27,716 nucleotides of DNA, taken from assembly GCA_026260175.1 (NCBI GenBank), contig JAKCWW010005357.1:8852-36567 (forward strand). The letters run 5' to 3'. Positions 9,384 to 18,913 of this stretch are shown in pieces (the first letter of the stretch is position 1; the number at the start of each line of letters is the position of its first letter). The notes below the pieces were generated by a model. It worked only from the letters and a program-made list of their open reading frames with translations. It was not told the origin of the DNA and made no database searches. The DNA comes from Reticulitermes lucifugus. Taxonomy: Eukaryota; Arthropoda; Insecta; Blattodea; Rhinotermitidae. A program made the translations under genes and the position numbers.

Positions 9384-12300
9384 CTGCAACAACCACACAA
9401 GACGTCAGTTATTACTAGCGTTGTTACTGCTACACTGCTGATGTGCGGCTGTTCATGCGGAAGGGAACGCGTTCTGAAATGACAAAAGTAATTTGTACAG
9501 TACCAGGTTTGTGGAGCAGACTTCTTTTTGAGGAACTTTTCAAGAGAATCACTTTCATGGAGCTCGAAGATTTATTACCATCTCCATACGACCACCCATT
9601 GGTCCGTATATGCAGCCAGATTAATCCATTCCAAACCCCAATATCTCATTTCGTTGATAATAAAGTTGTTTCTATCCCTGCCATGAAGGCGTGTAGGGGG
9701 AATGCATTACTTTAAGATCCATTTTAATATTATCCTCCCATCAACACCTAGTTCTCCAAAGTAGTTTTTTTCTTTCAGATTTCCCAAGCAAAAATTTGTA
9801 CAAGTTACTCGCATGCCCCACTCATCTTACTCTCTTTTATTTGATCGTTCTAGTAACATTTGTTGCAGACTGCACCTCAGCCCCTTCACTATGCAGTTTC
9901 TGTCCTTAGGTCTAACATTGTCAGCACCATCTTCTTATACACTCCTTCAGTCCGTATTCTTCCATGTAGATAGTTCTAATTGAGAACTGTGTTTTTAACT
10001 TTGGTCCTGTGCGCATGGAAAATGGCACGCTGTTACAAATATAATATACGTAACTTTGACAGATTACGAGTATTCTGAACATTATCAGTTGTGTTAGGCT
10101 TTCGTGGTTTCGTGTATGAATTTCAAAAGATTTCGATAAACCACACTGCAACTTTTACGAGAGTTTTGAGGACGGAATTTGTTCCTTTTTCCTGTAACCG
10201 TGCCGCTGGACCCACAAAGAGAAATACCGGTATTATTTCGTTGGGGGCGGTGTGAGAGTGGAGGGGGGGGGCAGAGTGTGCGGTTAGTGAATTCCTATGA
10301 GCGATGCACGACAAAGGTGGAAAACGCAAATTATTTCACCGTACGCCGGATCTGCTTTTCACAAAGAATTTTTCCCCAGCTGGTTACTTCAAAGTGTTGC
10401 CTTAGAACAAAGAGAACCAGACCAAGAGATTGTTGATTCTGTGTTGTGCCAGAGATCAAAGCTTGGAAATATTCGCGAAATGATGGTTCATATTTCACAA
10501 GAACCACAGATTTTTGTGAGATTATTTATTTTATTTAACGCAAAGTGTAGCTGAGAGCATTGTGCTGAGTCCCAACTGCGGTACGGCGAACTGATAACGT
10601 ACGTCGTGGCAACAATGGATATAGAAATCAACTTACAAAGGCAATACAATAAACCTGTGAAGTTTGCCACCCTTGTAAGTCGGCCACCTGTCAGAGTTGG
10701 CCACACTTTTACGGAACCGGCAAATTCCTATGATATTATACATGGTCATCACTTCGTAACTTGGCCACTTGTTTATCCTGAATCTTGGCCACAGCTATGC
10801 TTAATATGTAAGTTCAACTTCCCTTTGTTGGCCAACCTAAAGAGCTCTATAGTTTTGGTCAGGTGCACACCTAGAATTTTTTCTTTCGGGGNNNNNNNNN
10901 NNNNNNNNNNNNNNNNNNNNNNNNNNNNNNNNNNNNNNNNNNNNNNNNNNNNNNNTGACCGTGAGGCTATATATAATTTATATTTGATTTAAAAAATTAT
11001 TTTATAAAAATCATGTTGTAAGTATAACATAACACTGCCTGCAACTGCATTTATATACATACAAATATAACTTCATGTTCCATGACTCAATCACAGTGTC
11101 CTATCTTATTGTTTTTTTAATTTTATTAACTTATTTTTTAAAATTCTAATATACTAGTCATCAGTCGACTTCAGTGGCTGATTTCGGCTGAAGGGGGAAT
11201 CACGTAAAACGTTTGATATCACAGTATCGAAAAAATATGTTTTTTAAATTTCGGTTTTGGGGGATTTGGGGGCTGCAACCCGGCAGCTCCCCTTTGGGTG
11301 CACCCCTGGTTTTTGTAACATATTGTACATGGGCCGATATCCTCATTCACTAGCAGAACGACTTACTGTCCACCCATCCTCTATCCTTTTGCCAGAAGTA
11401 TGGACAATACTTTGGAATTTTCTAGTGGCAAGTGGTTACTGTATTTAAACTCCATATTCATTGACAGGTTCATGTACCTGTTTTCCAAATCAAACTACCT
11501 GTCTCTGAACTCTGAACTGTACATTTGCGCAAATGATATTGCACAATTCAATTTTCATACCGTCAAATATTTTCCATGAGGTGACCATTTGTATAAGTTG
11601 GGCGGCTTTGAATGGAACCAAAAGTGGCCAACATAGACGGGTTTCAATCTATGACAGGAGAGAAAATAGACATCTACAAACTAAAATACTTTCAGACAAA
11701 TTCAACGGGCGCCGGGACAGAATTATTGTTAAGGTTTTCTGGAGTGTGTTGCCGTGTTGTTTGGTACATAGTTTTTTCCTTAACGTTGGCAACAATCTGC
11801 TAAACTTAGAACACACGACGTCACTTTAGAGAGGAACATAATCTGAATAAACACGGTCGTGAGGCCCTCAAATCTCAATAGATATTTCTTTTCTCAACTC
11901 TCTGAACTGTGCTATATGGCTACTGGTATCTATATGAAAAGCTGTTTAAAGATTTAGTTGTCTTCATCATTACAGCAGAAGGAACATGCTACCGGATTAC
12001 GGGCCCATGTTGCACTTTTGGACGATATTTTTGTAATGTAATTTGGTAATATTTGAAAAATATTAGCTCTTTTCTCACAAAGGATCGTAATGTCTTTCAA
12101 TCTGAAATTTCACTTTTATTAATTAATTATGTTTATAATATTATGGGGTAGAAGTAAGCTTATGGGTTTTATAAAAGGTGCGGAATTCTTAAATATTTGA
12201 GAGACTTCTGTGTTTCCAAGAAGGACTCTGTGTCGCATTGTTACTGGATACGGATGAAAGTTCATAAGAAATTAACGAAAACCGAACTATTAATTGTTTC

Positions 12301-14488
12301 AGACACACAACACACACACACACACACAGAAACACAATAAACTTCACTTTCCTTCAGAAAAAAGAACAGGAATAGTAAATGTTCAGGAGAGTCTCAAAGT
12401 ACAACAAATAGATTGGACACACATCTGAGAAATGAGTTCCTTTCTGATCCATACTCTTACCATGGGCATTAGGTCCTGTTGTTTACTGAAAATATTCACT
12501 CACCCGACACGTAATTTCTGTTCGGTAACCATTGCCATCTCCTGGACCTGAACCCCAGACAACCCAGTAGAATTGATCCAAACCCGGACAGCACTCCGAA
12601 GTCGAGGTAATAACGTCTGCCACACTGTTAGGCAAGTAAATGAAGTACATTTATATGCACGAATGTGTGCTGAATACAACTTAGCGAGATAATACATCTC
12701 AGGTCAAAATAAGTAATACTTTAAAAAGTAAAATCAGTAAATAATAATAATAATAACCGTCTTCATCATAACACGAAACACTTATTACTGCTATCTGAAG
12801 TCATTTATAAGCTTTGTCGTCTGTTTGAGGAAATATGGATTTGAAATGTATTCGTTTATGTGAAATCTGAGGTTCTTACGGCAGTGAGTATGAAAATTAC
12901 TGTTCTGAGATTTGGCACCTTGTACTCTGTTAGAAATTTACCGACGTTTCGGAGGAACATTTGCAAATTTGTACAATGGTGCACAGCGTCACGGCCCACA
13001 GCAGAATGTTTCTTTTAATTTACATTAATGGTTTATTCGGCTTGTGACATTAAACATATTCCCTATATAATTAAGCGATTATCACTGTAAGAAATTTGTT
13101 TTTCATAGGTACGAAGCCCAATAAACAAGTATCTACGTATAACGGTAGAGTGCAAATGGCTGAATTGTCAAGATCACATTTGTCATGTAATAAATTTTGT
13201 ACAAACGCCTTAATGGGGAGAGATTACTTTGAGTTAAGATATATTTAGGCCTAATTAAATATCATTGCATTCAGGAGAGTTATTAACAATTCTCTATAGG
13301 CTACACGAAACACCTAAACCACTGAACAAAATCTGAGTTTAAAGAAGACAAGTTTGTCTGGGGAGGGAATTTGGAATTTGGCTATTAAGGCACAGCGTAC
13401 ACTTGAGAGACCTAGGCACAGATGGGCGTGCAATATTATAATGTGTCTTCAAGGAATAGTATGTGAGGACGAGGACTGGATTCACGGTGACGAGCTTTTG
13501 GGCTCTCTAGAAGGCGGTGAATATCCTGACTAGCTGAGTAACTACAAGCTTGTAGTTGGGTTCGTACCTGGGACATCATATAGAGACAGAGGACGATAGA
13601 GACAGCGCCACAAAGAAGCAGCGTGCCTCCAGCTGTTGCTATTGTGCATGTCGGTGGCGTCTGGTAAGGCGTCGGTGTGTGAATCCACGACGCTTTCAAT
13701 CCAGGCGACGCGTCTGTTCCTGCCGGGGATTTCCTGCACACCACACCGGTGGCCAAGAACGGCTCCTGCTTATGGGAGACCAAAGGAAGTGCCGAGACAG
13801 TGGAAGTGTTGGCACATGTGTACATTGGCGGTATGGCTGCGGTGCTGCGATGGGGCGGAGGTAACTTCTGGAGCGGCAGCACGTAATTCGCATTACGGAC
13901 TGATGCTTTGGTAGGTGATGTTGGCAATATTGCCTTTCTTGGAGTGGAGACTGGGGATACTGTCGATGATTTCTGTCCGCATACTTGCTGTCGTCTTGGA
14001 GAAAGAGGCATCGCACGTTGTGGGGACCTTGTGGCAACTGCTTGATATTTCCTTGGTGTTGATGCGACAATAACGGAACTATTTTTCGTTGGGGTTCTGG
14101 GTGATGTTATTACTCTTTCATTTCGATGACCTCTTCCAGGAGAATCCATCGCTCTTCCACTTGAATGATTTCTTTTCGGTGACATTGACAATGTTGTTGT
14201 TCTTAGCGGCGTGTTGTCGGCTCTGGTTTCACTTACTCTCAGCGTCGTAGTGGCTCCAATAGGCGGTTCTCTTACCATCTGCCTTGCCTGTTGTCTAACA
14301 ACGGTAGTTGAGTGTTGCATTTCCTCATCTTCTTCGTAACAGTAGTTGTCTATTGCAGTGGTTGCTATGTACGTCACCTTCCCATAGTTCATCACGCCTG
14401 GCGAAACCTCTCTCATTAGTTGATTGTAATCGTGCTGACTGCAGTAAGCAGGATTGTTATAACCACTAGATGTTCTTTGCGAAGCCAT
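9151..14488 (-). CDS. spdo: Sanpodo-like four-pass membrane protein, 3 coding exons
   Basis: Join of 14488-13568, 12624-12504 and 9383-9151 gives 424 codons. Seen: GT-AG boundaries at both introns with agreeing phases (0 and 1). The start is in a good context (CTAAAATGG). YNNPAY lies at residues 10-15 and an acidic EEDEE at 52-56. A Ser/Thr/Pro/Arg-rich region spans about 95-275. Four hydrophobic segments lie at about 283-304, 313-332, 349-369 and 381-403, followed by a short tail with a Cys-Cys pair at 405-406. Known of the family: insect Sanpodo has a long cytoplasmic N terminus with an NPAF motif bound by the Numb PTB domain, four C-terminal membrane spans, and acts at endosomes and the plasma membrane in Notch signalling during asymmetric division. 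Inferred: orthology, from motif plus topology. The protein is shorter than the fly one (about 565). An unrelated four-span protein is the main alternative. Confidence 0.75.
9490..9900 (+). repeat. Widespread insect repeat in spdo intron 2
   Basis: Broken frames translate to MELEDLLPSPYDHPLVRICSQINP, then FKIHFNIILPSTP and a block ending TRMPHS. I recognise this series from memory as a very common non-genic translated signature in insect and other animal genomes. Several frameshifts and stops separate the blocks. A 90-codon open frame at 9443-9715 is part of it and not a gene. The repeat lies antisense to the host gene. A second, more diverged copy is at 16855-17045. Confidence 0.6.
10860..11308. 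mobile_element. hAT-like MITE in spdo intron 2
   Basis: The left end is CAGGTGCACACCTAG and the right end, on the minus strand, is CAGGGGTGCACCCAAAG, so the termini are inverted repeats of the CAGGGGTGC type common in hAT elements. It is flanked by GTTTTGGT (10852-10859) and GTTTTTGT (11309-11316), an 8-base target duplication with one mismatch, which is the hAT length. The inside is AT-rich, non-coding and holds the 64-base gap, so the true length may differ. With no transposase it would depend on an autonomous relative. Confidence 0.65.
10892..10955. other. Assembly gap (64 N)
   Basis: Run of N, just after a G-rich end inside the MITE. The true length of missing sequence is unknown. The 128-codon frame at 10606-10992 is kept open only by this gap. 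Confidence 0.95.
11317..12302. other. Rest of spdo intron 2, nothing assigned
   Basis: AT-rich intronic sequence. The plus-strand frames of 63-98 codons (11257-11829) have no recognisable motif. Confidence 0.5.
12303..12329. repeat. (CA)n microsatellite
   Basis: About 12 CA units with one interruption, in intron 2 of the sanpodo-like gene. Confidence 0.9.
12504..12624 (-). CDS. spdo: spdo coding exon 2 (residues 308-348)
   Basis: 121 bases between a pyrimidine-containing acceptor TTGCCTAACAG|TGTGG and a consensus donor TCGG|GTGAGTG. Read in phase 0 it has no stop, and it gives the second membrane span (YYLDFGVLSGFG.. to GCLGF) and a basic, Trp-rich loop RSRRWQWLPNRNY. It ends in phase 1, as needed by exon 3. 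The longest open frame over this place is in a different, wrong frame. Confidence 0.8.
12625..13567 (-). other. spdo intron 1 (943 bp)
   Basis: Bounded by GTACGA and CTAACAG on the minus strand. It contains an (AAT)n run at about 12740-12756 and a hammerhead-like remnant at 12939-12960. No coding sequence is seen. Confidence 0.7.
12939..12960 (-). repeat. Hammerhead-like 3' remnant in spdo intron 1
   Basis: The minus strand reads CCTCCGAAACGTCGGTAAA: the GAAAC-GTC half of the motif found in the foldback elements, with cleavage site UC. The CTGANGA half and the matching stem II strand are not present upstream, so it should be inactive. It lies in the sense orientation of the host intron. Confidence 0.45.
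13568..14488 (-). CDS. spdo: spdo coding exon 1 (residues 1-307)
   Basis: 921 bases, phase 0. It encodes the cytoplasmic N-terminal region and the first membrane span. The donor is CCCAG|GTACGA at 13568/13567, directly after the span (ending MMSQ). The open frame continues 43 codons past the donor. That tail is polar and breaks the four-span layout, whereas splicing to 12624 continues it, so I take the tail as intronic. A 5' UTR intron cannot be excluded. Confidence 0.8.
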
Positions 14489-15674
14489 TTTAGTTATATT
14501 TTATACTTTATGGGCAAGATTATGACTTGGTTCTTTCGTATTATAATTATACTGACGTCAGTGAATTTCTGTAATCAGCCATTTGTAAACGAGTGTAAAA
14601 ATTTAGGAAATTTGGAAAATTTGAAAAGTAACTAAACCAATTGACTGATGTTTAAAAAATATCCGTATGTCCACAATATTCATGCATTTGCACACACCAT
14701 AAAATAGGTTTCAGTAACATTGGTTAGTATTGTATTAAAATTGTTTTTCAGCAATTTGCAGGAATGTGTCACTTTATACTTAATGTGGTGAAATTGTTGC
14801 ACTGTTGTTGGCACTACTGAGAACTGAAAAAAATAGTATCCTTTATGTAGGCCTACACAGATAATAGCTTTCTCTTCCGTATGTATTTCAATTATACAGT
14901 TTAACAGGAAAGCCAACACAATTTACTTGTTACCTGTTTGGACGTTTAATCAAGCCACGTCACTCCACACACACATTACTGTCTGCACTCCTTCATCCAA
15001 TACATGTTAAATTAAAAACAGTTTTCACCAAGCGCATGAACTTCTCATGAACATTAGATTTTTAATTATTGAATTAAACTTGATTAAATGTTACGATATA
15101 TGCAGAAATAATTTAAAATTTCTCGGCTATTATTATTGAAACAGGTAAATGTCAGTTACATTAATTCACCAGTTCTTTCATTCTACACTTCTCATCACAT
15201 AAAATGGCTTGTATTAATATCCTTACTCACATACAAGTCACAAACACATCCTCTCAAATAAAAGCGCATGATTTATTCGTGTTGCACTGAACCACGACCA
15301 GCCGAAACGTTGCTTATATATATAGAACTTCGTGTCACTAAGAACAGTTGTTGGATAATCGGTACTAACACCTTAAACAGGCAAAAAGATCATTGTTATA
15401 ATAAAAAATAAACTAATTATTAGAACAATTTATATTCTGTTGTTATTTCCAAACACGTTGTAAGCTCCAGCAGAGTTGCGTGTCAGAATGTCGCCAGAAT
15501 AACGTTGCTTGGCTTGCAGAATCCAGTTTTTTACATATAACATTTGTGTACAACAAGATCTGCGATTGTGGCGCTGTCTGCAGGGACACAATGCACCTCC
15601 CCTTCGGTGAAAGAGTCACAATCGTCACTGAGTCCGTAATTTGCGCAGCTCTACCAGAAACTGGACCGGTGCAC
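14489..15674. other. 5' flank of the sanpodo-like gene
   Basis: No other gene is seen. Immediately before the ATG the minus strand is AT-rich (ATAAAATATAACTAAA). A GC-richer patch at 15470-15680 is open on both strands and could be a 5' UTR or promoter region, but no splice pair joins it convincingly to 14488. Confidence 0.35.
15286..15312 (+). repeat. Eroded hammerhead-like motif
   Basis: CTGAACCA..CAGCCGAAACGTTGC keeps the GAAACGTT end. The CTGANGA core is altered and stem II cannot form fully. Probably an old remnant of the same class as the foldback motifs, or chance. Confidence 0.25.
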
Positions 15675-15714
15675 AACTAACATACGCTGGTCCTGTGTTA
15701 TGCTGGCTTTTAAA
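15675..15714 (-). promoter_or_regulatory. Weak candidate core promoter upstream of spdo
   Basis: The minus strand has TTTAAAAG (15714-15707) and, about 34 bases downstream, TTAGTT (15680-15675), which resembles an arthropod initiator. It is followed by a GC-richer stretch. The spacing fits a TATA plus initiator promoter reading towards the gene 1.2 kb away. Such pairs occur by chance, so this is a pointer only. Confidence 0.15.
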
Positions 15715-16386
15715 TTGAGGAGGGGTAAATATGGCGGTGGTTTGTATTGTTAGTCATGTGGGTTGGGGGACAGAGGGGTTTAAAGGTCCCCTAACTGTTG
15801 AATATTTGTGAAGGGTGAGTGTGTATGAAACATATGGAGCAAGGGATGTGAGAGGGGGCTTGCAGAATCTACTTTAGATTCCCCACATCGACAGCTAACA
15901 CGTGCTACAGGCCTGTCATATCTGAGTTTGATGCAGCCGTTTGTAAGCCAGCCGTTACCATGACTCGTGCCCGCAGAAATACTGTCCTTTACAAAAACAT
16001 CAGTTGTTAGGCGACTGGAAAATATACAGATTGTCCTATAATGCTGGATATTATAAATTTCTCTTCGATGATCAATGCCGTTTTATGGGATACAACACCA
16101 TGCAACCTGATACATAAGTATCAACGTTCTGGGGGAGCGTCATGTCTCTATCTCTGTGTTTATAATTAATTGTACATAAGTGAAAGGATAATATTAAAAA
16201 TGGATTTAAAGAAACCGGATGAAAGAGTGTCGATTGGATTCACGTGTCTCAAGATGGCTGTCTTAAACACAGTGAAATTCCGATACCGTGAAATGTGGGA
16301 AAGATCCAGACTAGCTGGGCGACTACTAAATTCACAAGGCCTATTCTCCTTTTGACTTAGTAACACTGTTTATTTTCTCCTTGACG
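15715..16386. other. Intergenic, nothing assigned
   Basis: No supported feature. The 61-66 codon frames at 16166-16366 overlap on both strands and show no motif. Confidence 0.5.
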
Positions 16387-16435
16387 TAATCTTCTTTCGT
16401 TGGATCTTGTCCATCGTTTAATTTTTTAATGAAAC

Positions 16436-16473
16436 ACGACGTTTCGGAAGCCGACACTGCTTCCTTCTTCATG
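16436..16473 (-). ncRNA. Degenerate hammerhead motif, FB1 left arm
   Basis: The minus strand reads ATGAAGA-AGGAAGC..GCTTCC-GAAACGTC. Stem II and the GAAACGTC end are intact. The first core base C3, which pairs with G8 in active hammerheads, is A. Likely inactive. Confidence 0.55.
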
Positions 16474-16560
16474 CGGGAAAGCACCTAATCCGGTGGACCC
16501 CTTAGATTGAGCTATTCAGTCACTCAATCTATGGGGTTCACCATATTATGTGCTTTCATT

Positions 16561-16601
16561 GCCTGAAGAGGGAAGCAGTGCCGGCTTCCGAAACGTCGTG
16601 C
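16561..16601 (+). ncRNA. Hammerhead-like ribozyme, FB1 right arm, intact core
   Basis: Core CTGAAGA at 16563-16569, then one extra G and stem II GGAAGC/GCTTCC (16571-16576 with 16584-16589). GAAA follows at 16590-16593, and ACGT serves as stem III. The predicted cleavage is after C16597 (GTC|GTG). Fits CUGANGA..GAAA..UH of the hammerhead. Odd points are the extra nucleotide between A9 and stem II, the loop-less palindromic stem III, and a weak stem I in this copy. Confidence 0.6.
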
Positions 16602-16854
16602 TTCATTAAAAAAATAGGCGATGGACGAAGTCCAAAAAAAGAAAGATTATTTCAGTGAGACATACGCCATCGTCAGAGCCTTATAGAGTGGAACTGTGTG
16701 TTGTGTGAACCATTCCTACGTATTGACGCCATAACCCGTTACGTCACAGTTCGCTATCCTGTGACGTAAAGAGTAAGCAGATGATCTGACGAGACGCAAC
16801 ACTAAGCTAGCAGCAGCTAAATGTCCAGCACCGCTCACTGGATACGATCCTGGG

Positions 16855-17045
16855 CCAGTTTGGTCCTCGCAACCTAACTCCACAAAATTCATCTTAATAT
16901 CATTCCATCCCTTTCATTGCCTTCCAAATGGACAATTTTCAACACGTCTCCCAGTCAAAATCCTCTATTTATTCCTAGTATCCCCTCCCTTTGTCACGAA
17001 ATACGAGCCAACTCTGCCATCCTTCGCTCATCGAATCACTAAATT
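16855..17045 (+). repeat. Second, diverged copy of the 9490-9900 repeat
   Basis: One frame translates to FILISFHPFHCLPNGQFSTRL, followed by PVKILYLFLVSPPFVTKYEP and HRITKFVFM. It follows the same series (FxLxLSxHxxLGLPxGxF..) that I recall for the widespread repeat seen in intron 2 of the sanpodo-like gene. Recognition is from memory and by eye. Confidence 0.45.
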
Positions 17046-17805
17046 TGTCTTTATGTAATGTCCTGCATTGCTCGTGTACCTAACTCATTAGCAAATGCTT
17101 GCTGCATTTGAATTAGCATCTTCTGGCTATCCGGTTGCTATGTAAGAACTTCAAAATAAGTACATGCAGAACTACAATTTTGCCTGTTGTTTCCTGTGGG
17201 TGTTAAACTTGCTGTCTCACATCAAAAGGACATAAGCTGAAGGTGTTCGAGAGTGGCGTGCTGAGAGAGAAACTTGGGTCTAAGAGGGAGCAAGTGACAG
17301 GAGGCTGAAGAAAACCGCGCAATGAAGAGGCTCGTGACTAACACTCCTCAAACAAGTAGGCCTTAAAGTGATCAAATCAAGGAAAATGAAATGGGGAGGG
17401 GGGGTGTGTGGCACTTATGGAGGAGAAGAGAAATGATTACAGAATTTTGGTGTGAAAACCTGAATGAAAGAGAAAACTTGAAGATGTGGGCGTAGATGTG
17501 AGGATAATAATGAAACGGATCTTAAAGGAACAGAACTGTAGTGCCTAGACTGGATTTGTCTGGCTCAGGATAGAGATAAATGGTAGGCTTTTGTGAGCAC
17601 AGTAATGAACCCTTTAGTTTTATAAAATGCCGGGAATTTCGTACGAAACTACGAAAGTATTAACTTCCCAAAAAGAACTCTGCTGCATGGGCAGAGAAGT
17701 GGAGGGATATGACTTGTACTTGTATAAATCACGAAGTCTCTTGTTGTTTAAGGTCCTAAACTCTTCACTTACTTAAACCTTCTTACATCCAGTTGGATTA
17801 GAATC
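17046..17805. other. Intergenic, nothing firmly assigned
   Basis: No gene is seen. Purine-rich around 17230-17560. It could be more of the LINE whose 3' end follows, but I cannot read reverse transcriptase motifs in any frame. Confidence 0.4.
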
Positions 17806-17985
17806 CGCAGTGAGCCGGAAGGAGAGGAAGACCGAAGCAAACCTGGAAAAGGATCTGTTGGAGGAAGCAGGAAAATGCAACACAACGTGGAGTGAGGTTA
17901 AGAGGTTGGCGGGCAACAGTCAGATGGAGATGCTTCACAAAAGCCCTATGTTCCTAATGGAACCAAAGGATAAACTACTACTACT
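17806..17985 (+). mobile_element. Dead non-LTR retrotransposon 3' end
   Basis: A typical C-terminal tail of a LINE endonuclease-reverse transcriptase polyprotein is spread over two frames. AGRRGRPKQTWKR in one is followed by EEAGKCNTTWSEVKRLAGN in the other, then VRWRCFTKALCS and a stop in the first again. That is two frameshifts within 130 bases. It is followed by CTACTACTACTACTC (17976-17990), a short trinucleotide tail of the kind that ends several LINE families. No upstream RT domain remains, so it is a 5'-truncated, decayed copy. The clade is uncertain. Confidence 0.65.
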
Positions 17986-17990
17986 ACTCT

Positions 17991-18644
17991 TAGGTCCAAA
18001 TATATTCTTGAACCCTTTGCTTTCAGATACTTGTCACTGAAGTTCTTTATGCAATGTTCTTGTATAACCTACATTTCACTGTTTAAAAAAATGGATCAAT
18101 GTTTTCTCGAAAGTGTATAGGAATGGACGCTGAGGTCTGGCTCGTGCCAACGATGTTCCAGGTGAGAGGTACTGGAAAGGGGCGTTGTCAACTGTGCACC
18201 CCACTCCTTCCCTTCCCGCATGTGGATGCTGTTATATAGAGCAAAGTCGGTTGAAAAACGAGTGAAGCCTTGGGGAGATGTAAAACCAGCGAATGGCTCC
18301 CTCCATCCCTCTGTTCCAGCGTGCCGTACTGCTGCTGCTAGTCACTGGGAACATTGATTGGCCTTCGCTTACCTTAAGAAGCCGGGCTAACTGTGACAAA
18401 ACAATTATGCACATGGCTCTCTTCCTGTACAGTTCTAGTGGTTCCGTGCTTGGTTGGGTTACGTGGTACTGTGCTCTAATAAACTGTACAGATACAGTTC
18501 TCTTGTGGGGTCACTTGGGACCATATCCAGTGGCCAAGTCCAGGTGCAAATAACCAACGGCCTCTCTTCGTTCTCTAATTACACTACATGGCACAGTAAT
18601 GACTCGCCTTATTTAATCAACTCTATAGCATTCTAAAGCCGATC
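17991..18644. other. Intergenic, nothing assigned
   Basis: No recognisable feature. Overlapping 60-86 codon frames at 18232-18636 have no motif. Confidence 0.45.
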
Positions 18645-18860
18645 CCAGTGGTCGCGCGGTCTAACGCTTGGGACTGCGGCCGCTCGATTCCTGGGATTGC
18701 GGGTTCAAATCCCGCCGGGGGGCATGGATGTTTGTCTCTTGTCAGTGTTGTGTGTTGTCAGGTAGAGGTCTCTACGTCGGGCTGATCACTCATCCAGAGG
18801 AGTCCTATCGACTGTGTATGTGCCACTAGGGCCTGTTGCGCTATGGAAAAAAATAGCGTT
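18645..18860 (+). repeat. SINE-B copy 1 (tRNA-Leu-like SINE)
   Basis: The head TGGTCGCGCGGTCTAACGC matches the A-box region of tRNA-Leu (TGGCCGAGCGGTCTAAGGC). GCGGGTTCAAATCCCGC contains the B box and a T-arm stem. The body (GGATGTTTGTCTCTTGTCAGTG.., TCTCTACGTCGGGCTGATCACTC, CCAGAGGAGTCCTA) matches 20171-20420 in opposite orientation. An A-rich end (GGAAAAAAATAG) follows. It is not a functional tRNA: there is no acceptor stem partner, and the body continues. The target duplication is not clear. Confidence 0.8.
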
Positions 18861-18913
18861 TTGAGGATGGTCTTCTTTCTTTTAACGTTTTACATCGTCC
18901 AATTTTTAATGAA

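Larger units (their letters stand above)
16387..16650. mobile_element. Foldback element FB1 with paired hammerhead motifs
   Basis: Two arms of about 125 bases (16387-16511 and 16523-16650) are imperfect inverted repeats around an 11-base spacer. Matching landmarks include GATCTTGTCCATCG/CGATGGACGAAGTCC, TTTTTTAATGAA/TTCATTAAAAAAA, GGTGGACCCC/GGGGTTCACC and AGATTGAG/CTCAATCT. Each arm carries an outward-reading hammerhead-like motif (minus at 16436-16473, plus at 16561-16601). There is no coding sequence. FB2 at 18885-19310 is a relative. I infer inverted terminal repeats of a Penelope-like element. Confidence 0.8.

Noticed and set aside
9443-9715. 90-codon plus-strand open frame
   Set aside because: Part of a widespread broken repeat inside intron 2; the recognisable series continues in other frames.
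10606-10992. 128-codon plus-strand open frame
   Set aside because: Open only because it runs through 64 N; no motif on either side.
12500-12697. 65-codon minus-strand open frame over spdo exon 2
   Set aside because: It is in a different frame from the spliced reading and crosses both the acceptor and donor; only 12624-12504 in phase 0 is supported.
13436-13567. 43-codon continuation of exon 1 open frame after the GTACGA donor
   Set aside because: It breaks the four-span protein; the spliced path with matched phases continues the hydrophobic layout, so this is read as intron 1.
13542-14070. Other open frames (65-124 codons) overlapping spdo exon 1 on both strands
   Set aside because: Shadows of the GC-richer coding exon; no motifs and no splice support.
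15443-15680. Coding exon at the GC-richer patch open on both strands
   Set aside because: No splice sites pair with neighbouring frames and no protein family is recognised; at most a 5' UTR or promoter region.
18645-18725. tRNA-Leu gene
   Set aside because: A and B boxes are present but the acceptor stem is not, and the homology extends about 130 bases further to a second copy with target duplication, so it is a SINE head.
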